Assembly: GCA_015493635.1 (NCBI GenBank)
Contig: WGCU01000013.1
Span: 1-64,000 of the forward strand
Source: Spirochaetaceae bacterium
GTDB taxonomy: Bacteria; Spirochaetota; Spirochaetia; B11-G9
Reading direction: 5' to 3'
DNA length: 64,000 nt
Made by a program: the position numbers and the translations under genes
Notes under the pieces: model-generated
The model's input: the letters and a program-made list of their open reading frames with translations, nothing else
Told to the model about the DNA's origin: nothing
The model's database searches: none
Shown here: piece after piece, positions 36,811 through 45,143 of the stretch
Position numbering within the stretch: the first letter of the stretch is position 1
How the letters are laid out: each line of letters starts with the position of its first letter

Positions 36811-37695
36811 TTACTTTCCTCCCTTGATAAATTCGCTGATAATTGCAGAAGCCTCTTCACCTATCCGGAGCAGGTTTTCCACAGTGCCAGCTCCGATGTG
36901 GGGTGTCATAAGCGTATTTTTTGCTTTTAATATAGGGTAATCAGGGGAAGGAGGATCAGTCGGCCAGACATCAGTCGCAAAATAGCGGAGCCGTCCATCT
37001 TCAAGGGCTGCAGCAACATCAACAGCATTGATACACCCCCCTCTTCCCGTGTTTACAAGAACAGGGTTTTTGGTACAGGCATCAATAATATCCTTATTGA
37101 GGAGCCCCTCGGTTTCAGAGGTTAGAGGAAGATGCATGGATATATAATCCGCATCTTTTACCGCGTCTTTTACCGAAGGCTTCATTTCAGCTGCGTCGCT
37201 TTGCTGCACATATTTATCGTAGGCTACAACCTTCATACCGAAAACTTTTGCCCGCTTTGCCACCTGACGTGCTATATTGCCAATGCCGAGAAGGCAGAGT
37301 GTTTTTCCATACAGTTCTGTCCTTTTCAGTTTCTTTTTAATCCATTCACCCTTAACCATACTTTCATGTCCTTCAACGATTCTGTTGGGAACAGCAAGCA
37401 TGAAGGTAAAAGCCAGCTCTGCAACTGCAATGGAAGATGCTTTAGGGGTATTTCGAACCATAATACCCTTCGATTCTGCATACGTCTTGTCAATATTATC
37501 TATTCCAACTCCGCCGCGAATAATGAGCTTAAGATTTTTTGCACTGTCAATATAAGCTCTGTCGCATTTCGTTTTGCTTCTTACCAGCACAATATCGGCT
37601 TCCGGGAGCCGTGACTTATCATCAGTCACCTCCCCGTAAACTGACAACCGTTCAGGCAATGAACTGTCAAAAGCATCTGAGATTAATAGTAACAT
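36811..37695 (-). CDS. serA: D-3-phosphoglycerate dehydrogenase, short form
   Basis: 294 residues, the short 2-hydroxyacid dehydrogenase type without an ACT domain, so serine feedback through ACT is absent. The Rossmann motif is at LCLLGIGNIARQVAKRAK. Catalytic Arg is in NTGRGGCIN, Glu in the ATDVWPTDPP region and His in TPHIGAGT. It makes phosphohydroxypyruvate from 3-phosphoglycerate, supported by adjacent serC. GGAGG precedes the ATG, and a good promoter lies upstream. Confidence 0.9.
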   Translation of the reverse strand: MLLLISDAFDSSLPERLSVYGEVTDDKSRLPEADIVLVRSKTKCDRAYIDSAKNLKLIIRGGVGIDNIDKTYAESKGIMVRNTPKASSIAVAELAFTFMLAVPNRIVEGHESMVKGEWIKKKLKRTELYGKTLCLLGIGNIARQVAKRAKVFGMKVVAYDKYVQQSDAAEMKPSVKDAVKDADYISMHLPLTSETEGLLNKDIIDACTKNPVLVNTGRGGCINAVDVAAALEDGRLRYFATDVWPTDPPSPDYPILKAKNTLMTPHIGAGTVENLLRIGEEASAIISEFIKGGK

Positions 37696-37724
37696 TCTGA
37701 CCTCCGCTACATAGATTTAAGAAT

Positions 37725-37753
37725 ATCCTAATCCTAAGTGGGGCTAATGTCAA
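37725..37753 (-). promoter_or_regulatory. Sigma-70-type promoter of serA operon
   Basis: On the minus strand a perfect TTGACA (37748-37753), a 17-bp spacer and TAGGAT (37725-37730). A start about 7 bases later would give an untranslated leader of some 23 bases before serA, so no riboswitch fits. A direct repeat (TTAGGAT then TAGGAT) overlaps the -10 and could be a regulator site. Confidence 0.65.
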
Positions 37754-37793
37754 TTATTTATGTGATTTTTTATATTTTCATTAATAATTAGGC

Positions 37794-37836
37794 AAAAAAA
37801 TAACAGAGACCGATATTTAGCAATATCGGATCTCTG
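37794..37836 (-). terminator. Rho-independent terminator of rpsU
   Basis: CAGAGA-CCGATAT pairs with ATATCGG-A-TCTCTG (37804-37836) with one bulged base and a 6- to 7-base loop. On the minus strand it is followed by TTATTTTTTT. It lies 17 bp beyond the rpsU stop and separates rpsU from the serA operon promoter. Confidence 0.85.
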
Positions 37837-37852
37837 CACTTCTGAATGGAAG

Positions 37853-38062
37853 TCAATAACTCTTCATGGATTGAAGTTTCCGGACTTTCTTCATTTGTTT
37901 TCTTTTAAGAGCTTTATTCTTTCTGTTCTTGATTGTGGAAGGTTTTTCAAAATACTCTTTTTTCTTCCATTCCCTGATAATACCTTCTTTTTCCACCATC
38001 CGTTTAAAACGTTTAATCGCTTTTTCCAAAGGCTCTGTTTCATCAACTCGTACGAAAGCTAT
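37853..38062 (-). CDS. rpsU: 30S ribosomal protein bS21, apparent AUA start
   Basis: 69 residues if it starts at the ATA at 38062; the chain then reads (M)[20 protein letters not shown], aligning end to end with the N-terminus of other bS21 proteins. A GTG at 38071 would add three residues, but it lies inside the near-perfect ribosome-binding site AAGGGGGTGATT (about 38066-38077) and so cannot use it. From that site the ATA is 8 bases away. The C-terminus is very basic ([15 protein letters not shown]). bS21 helps 30S subunits engage mRNA. A terminator follows; recJ lies upstream on the same strand. Confidence 0.88.
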   Translation of the reverse strand: MAFVRVDETEPLEKAIKRFKRMVEKEGIIREWKKKEYFEKPSTIKNRKNKALKRKQMKKVRKLQSMKSY

Positions 38063-38127
38063 AAGAATCACCCCCTTTCTGAATACTCAGCTGTGTATGG
38101 TTACCCTATACAGAATGGCTTCCCCTG

Positions 38128-40245
38128 TCAAGAGCCGCGTTTTATGTCAAGAACAGTAAGCTGCAGGCGCTCAGTATTCTGAAAATAATTCCTCCCCAGA
38201 CGGAATACAACATCTACCGTATCTCCAACTGAAAACTCAATGCCGACCCGCTCCGCCGCTCTCCAAAATACCCCCGGCCACTTGTACTGCCCTGAATCAA
38301 GGAGCAGCCGGACATGCTGCTGAGCACTTTTACCCATTATATCTGCAGAAGCAATTTTTAAACCTCTTGTAAGGAAAACAAGAGGCGGGTTTCCCTCACC
38401 GTACGGCTCAAACATTTCTACCGTTTTAATAAGGTCCGGCTGCAGGTATTTTAGGGGCAGTTCCGCATCAATCATCAGGGTTTCTTCCCTTTTTTGAAGT
38501 ATTTCTGTTTTTCTTGCCTTGTTCCTTACGGAAAAAAGAAACTTCTCAAGGTTCGATTCGGGAAGGCTGAAACCTGCTGCATAATCATGTCCCCCATAAT
38601 CGATAAAAAGATCTGAAAAATTCGAGAGGAACTCTTTTACTTTAAACCCGTTAATGCTCCTCATTGAACCGACGAGATTATTATCAACATACGCGATAAC
38701 GAGAGCAGGAACACCAAAATAGGAAACAAGCCTCGAAGCAATAATACCGGTTATACCGCGCTTTATCTTCCGGTCAATGACAAGGACCATTTTCCCGTCC
38801 ATGGTATCAAGCTGCTTTTCGGCCTGAGAGATGACACTTCCCCACACCGATTCACCCAGCTTTTTTCTGGCTTTGTTCAATGACAGAATTTTAGCCGTTA
38901 AATCCGCCCGTTCTTCCGTTGAATTAGTAAGGAAAAGCTCTACCGCTCTGCCGGGTTCTCCCATTCTACCGGCAGCATTTATTACCGGTGTTATCTGCCA
39001 GCCGACATCAGTTGTTCCGATCTTTTTCCCTAACAGGTTTTGCTGAAAGAGAAGCTCATGAAGCCCTTTTCTTTCAGCTTTGTTTAAAAGCTCCATCCCT
39101 CTTTTTACAAGAATTCGGTTCTCATTAGAAAGAGGCATCATATCAGCTATTGTGCCAAGGGCCACAAGATCAAAATTTTTTTCAAAAATGTCCGACTGTT
39201 TTTTAAACGATACGGTAAAATACGCCGTAAACAAACTGACAAGGATATCTAGTTCTTTTGGCATTTCTTCGGTATAGAGAGAAGCTCTGCTCTTTTCCCG
39301 AAGCTCCAGAAGACTTTTTCCCCGTAAAACCTGATATTCTTTCCACAAAACAGGAGCTATATCATGCACCTGTATATCAGTAGCATTACCAAAAACCTTT
39401 TTAAGCATCTTTACCTGCACATCTTCTTCATAGACAAAAATGTGCCGGCCCACAAGAAAATCCCTCAGCCGTGTCTGTTCAAGCTTCACGAGTCCGGGAA
39501 CAATATTTTCAGAAATTCGATCCATTTCAATCATGTTTACAAGGCGTACGGCATCGAGAATAAACGTTTCGTTTCCGGGATGCACATGAAGAAGAACAAT
39601 CTCTTCTTTGTAAAAAGGAGTTTTTCCAAAAATCAAAGCCCAGATAACTTTCAGAGTAACTCCACAGCCTGCAAGGTGGGCAAAGGGATAACTGGTGTCA
39701 AACATTTTAGGGTTAATTATGGCTACAGCAGGGGGAAGGTCATGGGCAGGAAGATGGTGATCAAGAATAATAGTATCTATGCCGCATTCAGCCGCATAGG
39801 TAATCTCTTTAATATTCGAAATACCACAGTCTACGGTTATAATAAGGCTGCCGTCCTCATGGGCAAACTTTTCAATTGCCTGGCGGGTTACTCCGTAGGG
39901 TTCATCCCCTTCAGGAAGAGACCAACGGGCATCAATTCCTATTTCTGCCAAGGCTTCTTTTAATATAACCGTAGACGTTATACCGTCAACATCCCGGTCT
40001 CCGAGGATGATAACATGCTCTTCCTCGGAAGCTGCCTGTAAAATACGGTCAACCGCATCCTCCATCTCATCAAAGAGAAAAGGATTATGCAGATACCGCA
40101 GATCACTCTCCAGGTAAAATAACAGTTCTGACGGCTTTGTAACACCCCGCCGTACTAAAATAGACGCCGACAGCAGAGAAAGATTAAAAATATCTGAAAG
40201 CTGCTTTACCTGGCTTTTATTTATATCTTTTTTATTCCATTTCAT
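38128..40245 (-). CDS. recJ: Single-stranded-DNA-specific exonuclease RecJ
   Basis: 705 residues. DHH-family motifs: ILGDRDVDGITSTVIL near 78 (motif I), VDCGISN (motif II), DHHLP (motif III), and DHHA1-type sequence with NAAGRMG and GGHDYAAGF. It is longer than the ~580-residue E. coli enzyme because of insertions between motifs. It degrades 5' single-stranded ends in recombination and mismatch repair. The 17-bp gap after recO points to one repair operon. Confidence 0.93.
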   Translation of the reverse strand: MKWNKKDINKSQVKQLSDIFNLSLLSASILVRRGVTKPSELLFYLESDLRYLHNPFLFDEMEDAVDRILQAASEEEHVIILGDRDVDGITSTVILKEALAEIGIDARWSLPEGDEPYGVTRQAIEKFAHEDGSLIITVDCGISNIKEITYAAECGIDTIILDHHLPAHDLPPAVAIINPKMFDTSYPFAHLAGCGVTLKVIWALIFGKTPFYKEEIVLLHVHPGNETFILDAVRLVNMIEMDRISENIVPGLVKLEQTRLRDFLVGRHIFVYEEDVQVKMLKKVFGNATDIQVHDIAPVLWKEYQVLRGKSLLELREKSRASLYTEEMPKELDILVSLFTAYFTVSFKKQSDIFEKNFDLVALGTIADMMPLSNENRILVKRGMELLNKAERKGLHELLFQQNLLGKKIGTTDVGWQITPVINAAGRMGEPGRAVELFLTNSTEERADLTAKILSLNKARKKLGESVWGSVISQAEKQLDTMDGKMVLVIDRKIKRGITGIIASRLVSYFGVPALVIAYVDNNLVGSMRSINGFKVKEFLSNFSDLFIDYGGHDYAAGFSLPESNLEKFLFSVRNKARKTEILQKREETLMIDAELPLKYLQPDLIKTVEMFEPYGEGNPPLVFLTRGLKIASADIMGKSAQQHVRLLLDSGQYKWPGVFWRAAERVGIEFSVGDTVDVVFRLGRNYFQNTERLQLTVLDIKRGS

Positions 40246-40262
40246 ACAGTATCCTTCGTATT

Positions 40263-41012
40263 CTACAGTAAATTGTTTTTCAATGAATTTAAGGGGTATT
40301 CAAGAAAATTCTGAATCATGGTAAGGAGCAGCTGTCTCAGAGGATGTACTGAAGATTTCACCAACCCTGTTTTTACCGCTCCTGTAAAGGGCAGCCTCGC
40401 TGTGTACGCCAGATATTTTCTTTCGCCTCCATTTAAGGTGAAATTCCCTGCCGCACCGCACCTGCTGCATACAAAAGCATTTTCTTCCTGAGAGAATGTG
40501 AGAAGTTCACCAAGCCCAACCTGTCGTCCACACATACTACAGTAATTTAAATCAGGATTCATTCCTGAGAGAATTAAAAACCGCCACAAAAACTGAATAA
40601 CAGTACACTCAACCTGTGCCGGATTGCATGTATCAAGTATGGTTAATGCATCCCGCAGAAGAATAAAAATATCTTTTGAATCCCCTCCCCCGCCGTAAGA
40701 TTTTAGTACAATTTCTGAAAAAAGAGAAGCCCTGTAAAAACGGGGAAGATCGTGCCGTATAATTGAAAAAGAGTTTTTTTCCTCGGCATCAATTACCTTG
40801 TACGTTTTCTTTACAGGATTATAGTACAGGTGAAGATGCAGCTGTGAAAAAGGTTCAGTGATGCCGGAATACTTCCCTTTCCCCTTGTACGCGCCGTACA
40901 ACAGTACATCGATGAGTCCCAGCTGAGGGGTTAAACATGATACCCCTTTATGATAATCTCCTATCCTCCGTGTTCGGAGAACAAGAGCATTTACAGTAAC
41001 ATTTCTCTGCAT
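40263..41012 (-). CDS. recO: DNA repair protein RecO
   Basis: 249 residues. An N-terminal OB fold (NALVLRTRRIGDYHKGVSCLTPQLGLIDVL), a helical middle and a four-Cys zinc site (CSMCG near 162 and CSRCG near 182). It loads RecA onto SSB-coated DNA with RecR. It is divergent from lon and upstream of recJ, so recO-recJ form a recombination unit. Confidence 0.88.
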   Translation of the reverse strand: MQRNVTVNALVLRTRRIGDYHKGVSCLTPQLGLIDVLLYGAYKGKGKYSGITEPFSQLHLHLYYNPVKKTYKVIDAEEKNSFSIIRHDLPRFYRASLFSEIVLKSYGGGGDSKDIFILLRDALTILDTCNPAQVECTVIQFLWRFLILSGMNPDLNYCSMCGRQVGLGELLTFSQEENAFVCSRCGAAGNFTLNGGERKYLAYTARLPFTGAVKTGLVKSSVHPLRQLLLTMIQNFLEYPLNSLKNNLL

Positions 41013-41132
41013 TCCATGGTATGATAAAGCATGAAATACGATAGTGTACAGAGTAATTTAACTTTTTTAGTTGCTGAATCGATGTAATATAATTATTTTA
41101 TAATAAATTAATGAAAAAGAGAGAGTGAGCAT

Positions 41133-43487
41133 ATGCCTGATAAGCAGATTATACCAGTTAATCAGATATTACCAAACAAACTTCTTATCATCCCCCTTCT
41201 CGGGAAACCTATTTTCCCCGGGATTTTTACTCCTTTGATTATAGAATCAGAACATGACATCACTGCCGTAGAAAAAGCACTTTCCAATGACGGTATGATT
41301 GGACTCCTCATGGAACGTAATGAGAATGAAGATTCCGCCGCTGATATACCCCAGAAGGAAAAGCTCTATTCGATCGGAACAGCTGCAAAAATTGTAAAGA
41401 AGATCAACCTGCCCGATGGAGGATTAAATATTTTTATTTCTACCCTCAAACGCTTTAAGGTAAAAAGGTTTCTGTCAAACTCAAATCCTGCTGCAGCAGC
41501 AGTTGAATATCTCAATGACACAAATGATACATCCATGGAAGTGCAGGCCCTTACCCGTTCGTTACTGACAGAAATGAAACAGCTTTCTGAAAATAATCCT
41601 CTTTTTTCCGAAGAGATGCGCCTCAATATGGTTAACATCGATCAACCGGGTAAAATTGCGGATTTCATAACATCCATCCTAAATATAGAAAGAGATGAAC
41701 AGCAAAAAATTCTGGAAACCCTTGATGTACAGAAACGGATGGAAGATGTTCTTATTCATATCAAAAAAGAACAGGAACTTCTCAAAATACAGAAAAAAAT
41801 ACAAAAACAGATAAATGAGAAAATTGAAAAAAACCAGCGGGAATACTTTCTCAAAGAGGAACTGAAAGCAATTAAACAAGAACTCGGAATGGAAGTAGAT
41901 GCCAAATCAAGTGAATACAGGCGGTTTAAAGAAGCTTTTGAAAAATTCCATTTTGAAGGCGAAATAAAAGAACAGGTTGAAAAAGAACTTGAGAAATTCT
42001 CTCTCATGGATCCGAATGCCTCGGAATTTATTGTAACCCGTAACTATCTTGATACTATTATTTCTCTTCCCTGGAATGCCTCAGAAGAACAGAAATCTTT
42101 CAATCTGGTTGAAGCAAAAAAAATTCTAGATAAAGATCATTATGGTCTTGAGGATGTAAAAGAACGGATTCTTGAATATCTCGCAATTCGAAAACTGAAG
42201 AAAGATACAAAGGGTTCTATTATCTGTCTTGTCGGCGCTCCCGGTGTTGGAAAAACCTCTGTGGGTATTTCAATTGCAAGAGCGCTGAACAAAAAATTCT
42301 TTAGATTCACTGTCGGTGGAATGCGGGACGAAGCGGAAATAAAGGGGCACAGAAGAACGTATGTGGGAGCAATGCCCGGAAAGATTATTCAGGGATTGAA
42401 AATTGTAAAAACAAATGATCCGGTTTTCATGATTGATGAAATTGACAAAATGGGTGCCTCATACAATGGAGACCCTTCTTCAGCTCTCCTTGAAGTTCTG
42501 GACCCGGAACAAAACGTTGCATTTCGGGATCATTACCTCGATATTCCCTTTGATGTCTCAAACATCCTCTTTATCGTTACAGCTAATACCCTTGATACCA
42601 TACCCCGGCCCCTTCTGGACAGAATGGAAGTAATCAGGTTGTCAGGTTATATCAAGGAAGAAAAGATCGCTATCGCAAAGAAATATCTTATACCGAAATC
42701 ACTTTCACGGACAGGTCTTCTTAAAAAGCATGTTACCTATTCAAAGGCCGCACTTACGGCCATTGCTGTCCATTATGCCAGAGAAGCCGGTATGAGAACC
42801 TACGAAAAAGCTCTTGATAAAATACATCGGAAAATAGCCAAGAAACTTATTCTGAAAGAAGCCAAGGCACCCTTTTCCATAAAACCTGAAAATCTTGAAG
42901 ATTATCTTGGTAAACCTGTTTTCAGAGAGGATGATGTAAAAACGGTAACGGGACCTGGAATGGTAACCGGTCTGGCATGGACAAACTTCGGAGGAGATAC
43001 CCTGCTTATTGAAGCAATTACCATGCAGGGTAAGGGAAACTTTAAACTGACAGGTCAGATGGGTGACGTTATGAAAGAATCTGCTTCCATAGCCTATTCT
43101 GTTGTCAGGCATATAGCAGATGAATACGGTATAAACAGTGATTTCTTTGAGAAACAGACAATTCATCTCCATATACCTGAAGGAGCAACTCCTAAAGACG
43201 GACCCTCGGCAGGTGCGGCAATGGCCAGCGCGCTTCTTTCTCTGGCCCGGGGGAAGATAGTTAAGAAAAATCTTGCCATGACAGGGGAACTCTCTCTGAC
43301 CGGCAAGATACTTCCTATCGGCGGACTAAAAGAAAAGGTAATCGCCGCCCGAAGGAACGGTATAAAAAAGATTATTATCCCAAAAACAAATATGCGTGAT
43401 CTGGATGAAATTCCCGATTACATAAAAAGAGGAATCAAGTTTTTTCCTGTTTCTGTTTTCAAGGAGGTTATAGACCTTATCTTTTAA
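41133..43487 (+). CDS. lon: ATP-dependent protease Lon
   Basis: 784 residues, standard LonA. N-terminal substrate-binding domain (about 1-205), a coiled-coil, AAA+ module with Walker A GAPGVGKTS near 370, and the protease domain with catalytic Ser in DGPSAGAA and Lys in GGLKEKVIAARR. It degrades misfolded and regulatory proteins in the cytoplasm. GAGAGAG precedes the ATG. The upstream 120 bp is very AT-rich with two TATAAT-like boxes (41088-41093 and 41099-41104) but no clear -35 and no CIRCE-type repeat. Confidence 0.96.
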   Translation: MPDKQIIPVNQILPNKLLIIPLLGKPIFPGIFTPLIIESEHDITAVEKALSNDGMIGLLMERNENEDSAADIPQKEKLYSIGTAAKIVKKINLPDGGLNIFISTLKRFKVKRFLSNSNPAAAAVEYLNDTNDTSMEVQALTRSLLTEMKQLSENNPLFSEEMRLNMVNIDQPGKIADFITSILNIERDEQQKILETLDVQKRMEDVLIHIKKEQELLKIQKKIQKQINEKIEKNQREYFLKEELKAIKQELGMEVDAKSSEYRRFKEAFEKFHFEGEIKEQVEKELEKFSLMDPNASEFIVTRNYLDTIISLPWNASEEQKSFNLVEAKKILDKDHYGLEDVKERILEYLAIRKLKKDTKGSIICLVGAPGVGKTSVGISIARALNKKFFRFTVGGMRDEAEIKGHRRTYVGAMPGKIIQGLKIVKTNDPVFMIDEIDKMGASYNGDPSSALLEVLDPEQNVAFRDHYLDIPFDVSNILFIVTANTLDTIPRPLLDRMEVIRLSGYIKEEKIAIAKKYLIPKSLSRTGLLKKHVTYSKAALTAIAVHYAREAGMRTYEKALDKIHRKIAKKLILKEAKAPFSIKPENLEDYLGKPVFREDDVKTVTGPGMVTGLAWTNFGGDTLLIEAITMQGKGNFKLTGQMGDVMKESASIAYSVVRHIADEYGINSDFFEKQTIHLHIPEGATPKDGPSAGAAMASALLSLARGKIVKKNLAMTGELSLTGKILPIGGLKEKVIAARRNGIKKIIIPKTNMRDLDEIPDYIKRGIKFFPVSVFKEVIDLIF

Positions 43488-43488
43488 T

Positions 43489-44712
43489 ATGGAATTATTA
43501 TCTCCGGCAGGAAACATAGAGAAACTCTATTATGCATACACTTACGGCGCGGATGCCGCCTATATCGGAATAAAAAACTTCTCTCTCCGGGCAAAAGCTG
43601 ATAATTTCGGCAGTAACGAATGGGAAAAAATAAAAAAAATAAAGGGTACAAAGAAATTATTCGGAGCATTGAATATATTCTTCCACAACAAGGATCTCCG
43701 TTCCCTGGAAGAAAATATTGAGTATTTCAAACTTTATCCCTTTGATGCATTCATTATCAGTGATATTGGAATACTTTCTCTTATAAGAAAACATTTCCCG
43801 GATATCCCCCTCCACCTGAGCACCCAGGCCAACTGTCTCAACAAGGAAGCTGCCAAACTATACCGGGATTTGGGATTTAAAAGAATTATTCTAGCCAGAG
43901 AAACCTCTCTTGATGAAATACGGGAAATCAGGGATTTTCTTCCCGACATAGAGCTTGAGGCTTTTGTCCACGGCGCCATGTGTCTTGCATACTCCGGGCG
44001 CTGTTTCTTAAGCCGTTACATGGCAGACCGCAGTGCAAACGAAGGCGACTGCGCTCACTCCTGCAGATGGCAGTACCGGTATCTTGAAGAAAAAGAACGG
44101 CCGGGAGAATATTTTCCTGTAATCGAGGGAGACGGTTTCACAACAATTTTATCATCAAAAGATATGTGCCTCATTGATCACCTTGATAAATTCAAGAAAG
44201 CCGGAGTTGATTCTTTGAAAATTGAAGGGAGAATGAAATCAATCTACTATACAGCTGTAGTCACCCGGGCCTACAGAAAGATGATAGACAGCATGGAAGG
44301 AAAGACAATAGAAGATATTGACGGTTTTAGAAACGAACTTAATAAAGTAAGCCATCGGGAGTTTTCGACGGGGTTCTACTTAGGAAAAGACGAAATAGAA
44401 CAGTCTACAGAGATAAGCTATCAAAGGGCGTTTATGTTTCTTGGTTCCATCGGCAGGAAAACCGGAGAAAACCGCTATGAACTCACCGTTAAAAACCAGA
44501 TAAGAGAAAGCGACAAAGTAGAGTACATCGGACCGGATATCCTTTTTTTAGAGGATAAAGCCTTCAAACTTTACGATGAAAACGGAAACCGCACCGAAAA
44601 AGCGGACCATGGTAAAATATACACCATTGAAACGCCGCTTCCGGTTAAAGAAGGGTATATTCTACGAAAACCAACGGCTATAAAACAGCCATTTTTTGAG
44701 AGGAAAGTATGA
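43489..44712 (+). CDS. Peptidase U32 family protein (probable RNA-modification type)
   Basis: 407 residues. The U32 signature is clear near 155-175: EAFVHGAMCLAYSGRCFLS, followed by the GDCAHSCRWQYRY cysteines that ligate an iron-sulfur cluster in this family. Members such as TrhP and RlhA hydroxylate tRNA or rRNA; others were named collagenases. The layout and length fit the TrhP-like group. It begins 1 bp after the lon stop; the only good AAGGAGG is about 20 bases upstream inside lon, so translation may depend on lon. It overlaps the VanZ-like gene by 4 bp (ATGA). Confidence 0.85.
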   Translation: MELLSPAGNIEKLYYAYTYGADAAYIGIKNFSLRAKADNFGSNEWEKIKKIKGTKKLFGALNIFFHNKDLRSLEENIEYFKLYPFDAFIISDIGILSLIRKHFPDIPLHLSTQANCLNKEAAKLYRDLGFKRIILARETSLDEIREIRDFLPDIELEAFVHGAMCLAYSGRCFLSRYMADRSANEGDCAHSCRWQYRYLEEKERPGEYFPVIEGDGFTTILSSKDMCLIDHLDKFKKAGVDSLKIEGRMKSIYYTAVVTRAYRKMIDSMEGKTIEDIDGFRNELNKVSHREFSTGFYLGKDEIEQSTEISYQRAFMFLGSIGRKTGENRYELTVKNQIRESDKVEYIGPDILFLEDKAFKLYDENGNRTEKADHGKIYTIETPLPVKEGYILRKPTAIKQPFFERKV

Positions 44713-45125
44713 AATATATCCCGGGATATGCGGTACACGCCATTACCCTTTTTACCGCTCTCTTTATCATCACCATTTCACTGCTTCCTCATCCGCCGAA
44801 AGTACTGACCCCTTTTGAATTTTCTGACAAGATTTTCCATGCACTTGCCTATACTGTTTTTAGTATTCTTCTCTTTTTCAGCTTAAAAACCCGATATACC
44901 GCCTTCAGATGGACTGCACCCTTGGCTCTTGTCCTCGTCCTGCTTCTTGGAGGGATAATTGAGATTGTTCAACCCTATTTTTCACGTTCCAAAGACTTTT
45001 ACGATTTCCTTTCTGATACTGCAGGAGGAATTACCGGAATATTCCTGACAAAACAATTTATCCGGATTTTTCATCTTTCTTTCAATAAAAAAGGTGTCTC
45101 CTTTGACAGGAAACACCCTCTTTAA
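44709..45125 (+). CDS. VanZ-like membrane protein
   Basis: 138 residues with four predicted membrane segments (about 8-26, 40-56, 65-84, 96-118). The family fingerprint is here: SDKIFHALAYTVFSILLFF near 38 and GGIIEIVQPYFSRSKDFYDFLSDTAGGITG near 80-110. Function is generally unknown; VanZ itself affects teicoplanin resistance. It has GAGAGGAAAG upstream. Its last eleven codons contain the terminator of the opposite gene glyA. Confidence 0.82.
   Translation: MKYIPGYAVHAITLFTALFIITISLLPHPPKVLTPFEFSDKIFHALAYTVFSILLFFSLKTRYTAFRWTAPLALVLVLLLGGIIEIVQPYFSRSKDFYDFLSDTAGGITGIFLTKQFIRIFHLSFNKKGVSFDRKHPL
45087..45117 (-). terminator. glyA terminator inside the VanZ-like gene
   Basis: GGTGT-C-TCCT (45093-45102) pairs with AGGA-A-ACACC (45108-45117) with one mismatch and a 5-base loop. 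On the minus strand it is followed by TTTTTT (45087-45092). It lies 27 bp after the glyA stop and within the coding sequence for the VanZ-like C-terminus. Confidence 0.8.
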
Positions 45126-45143
45126 ATTTATATTCCCGCTGTC

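Noticed and set aside
39364..39963. 199-residue plus-strand frame inside recJ
   Set aside because: It is antisense to a well-conserved RecJ core and its composition is that of a shadow frame.
41040..41132. Heat-shock element before lon
   Set aside because: The region is AT-rich with two TATAAT-like boxes, but there is no CIRCE-type inverted repeat or clear alternative-sigma motif.
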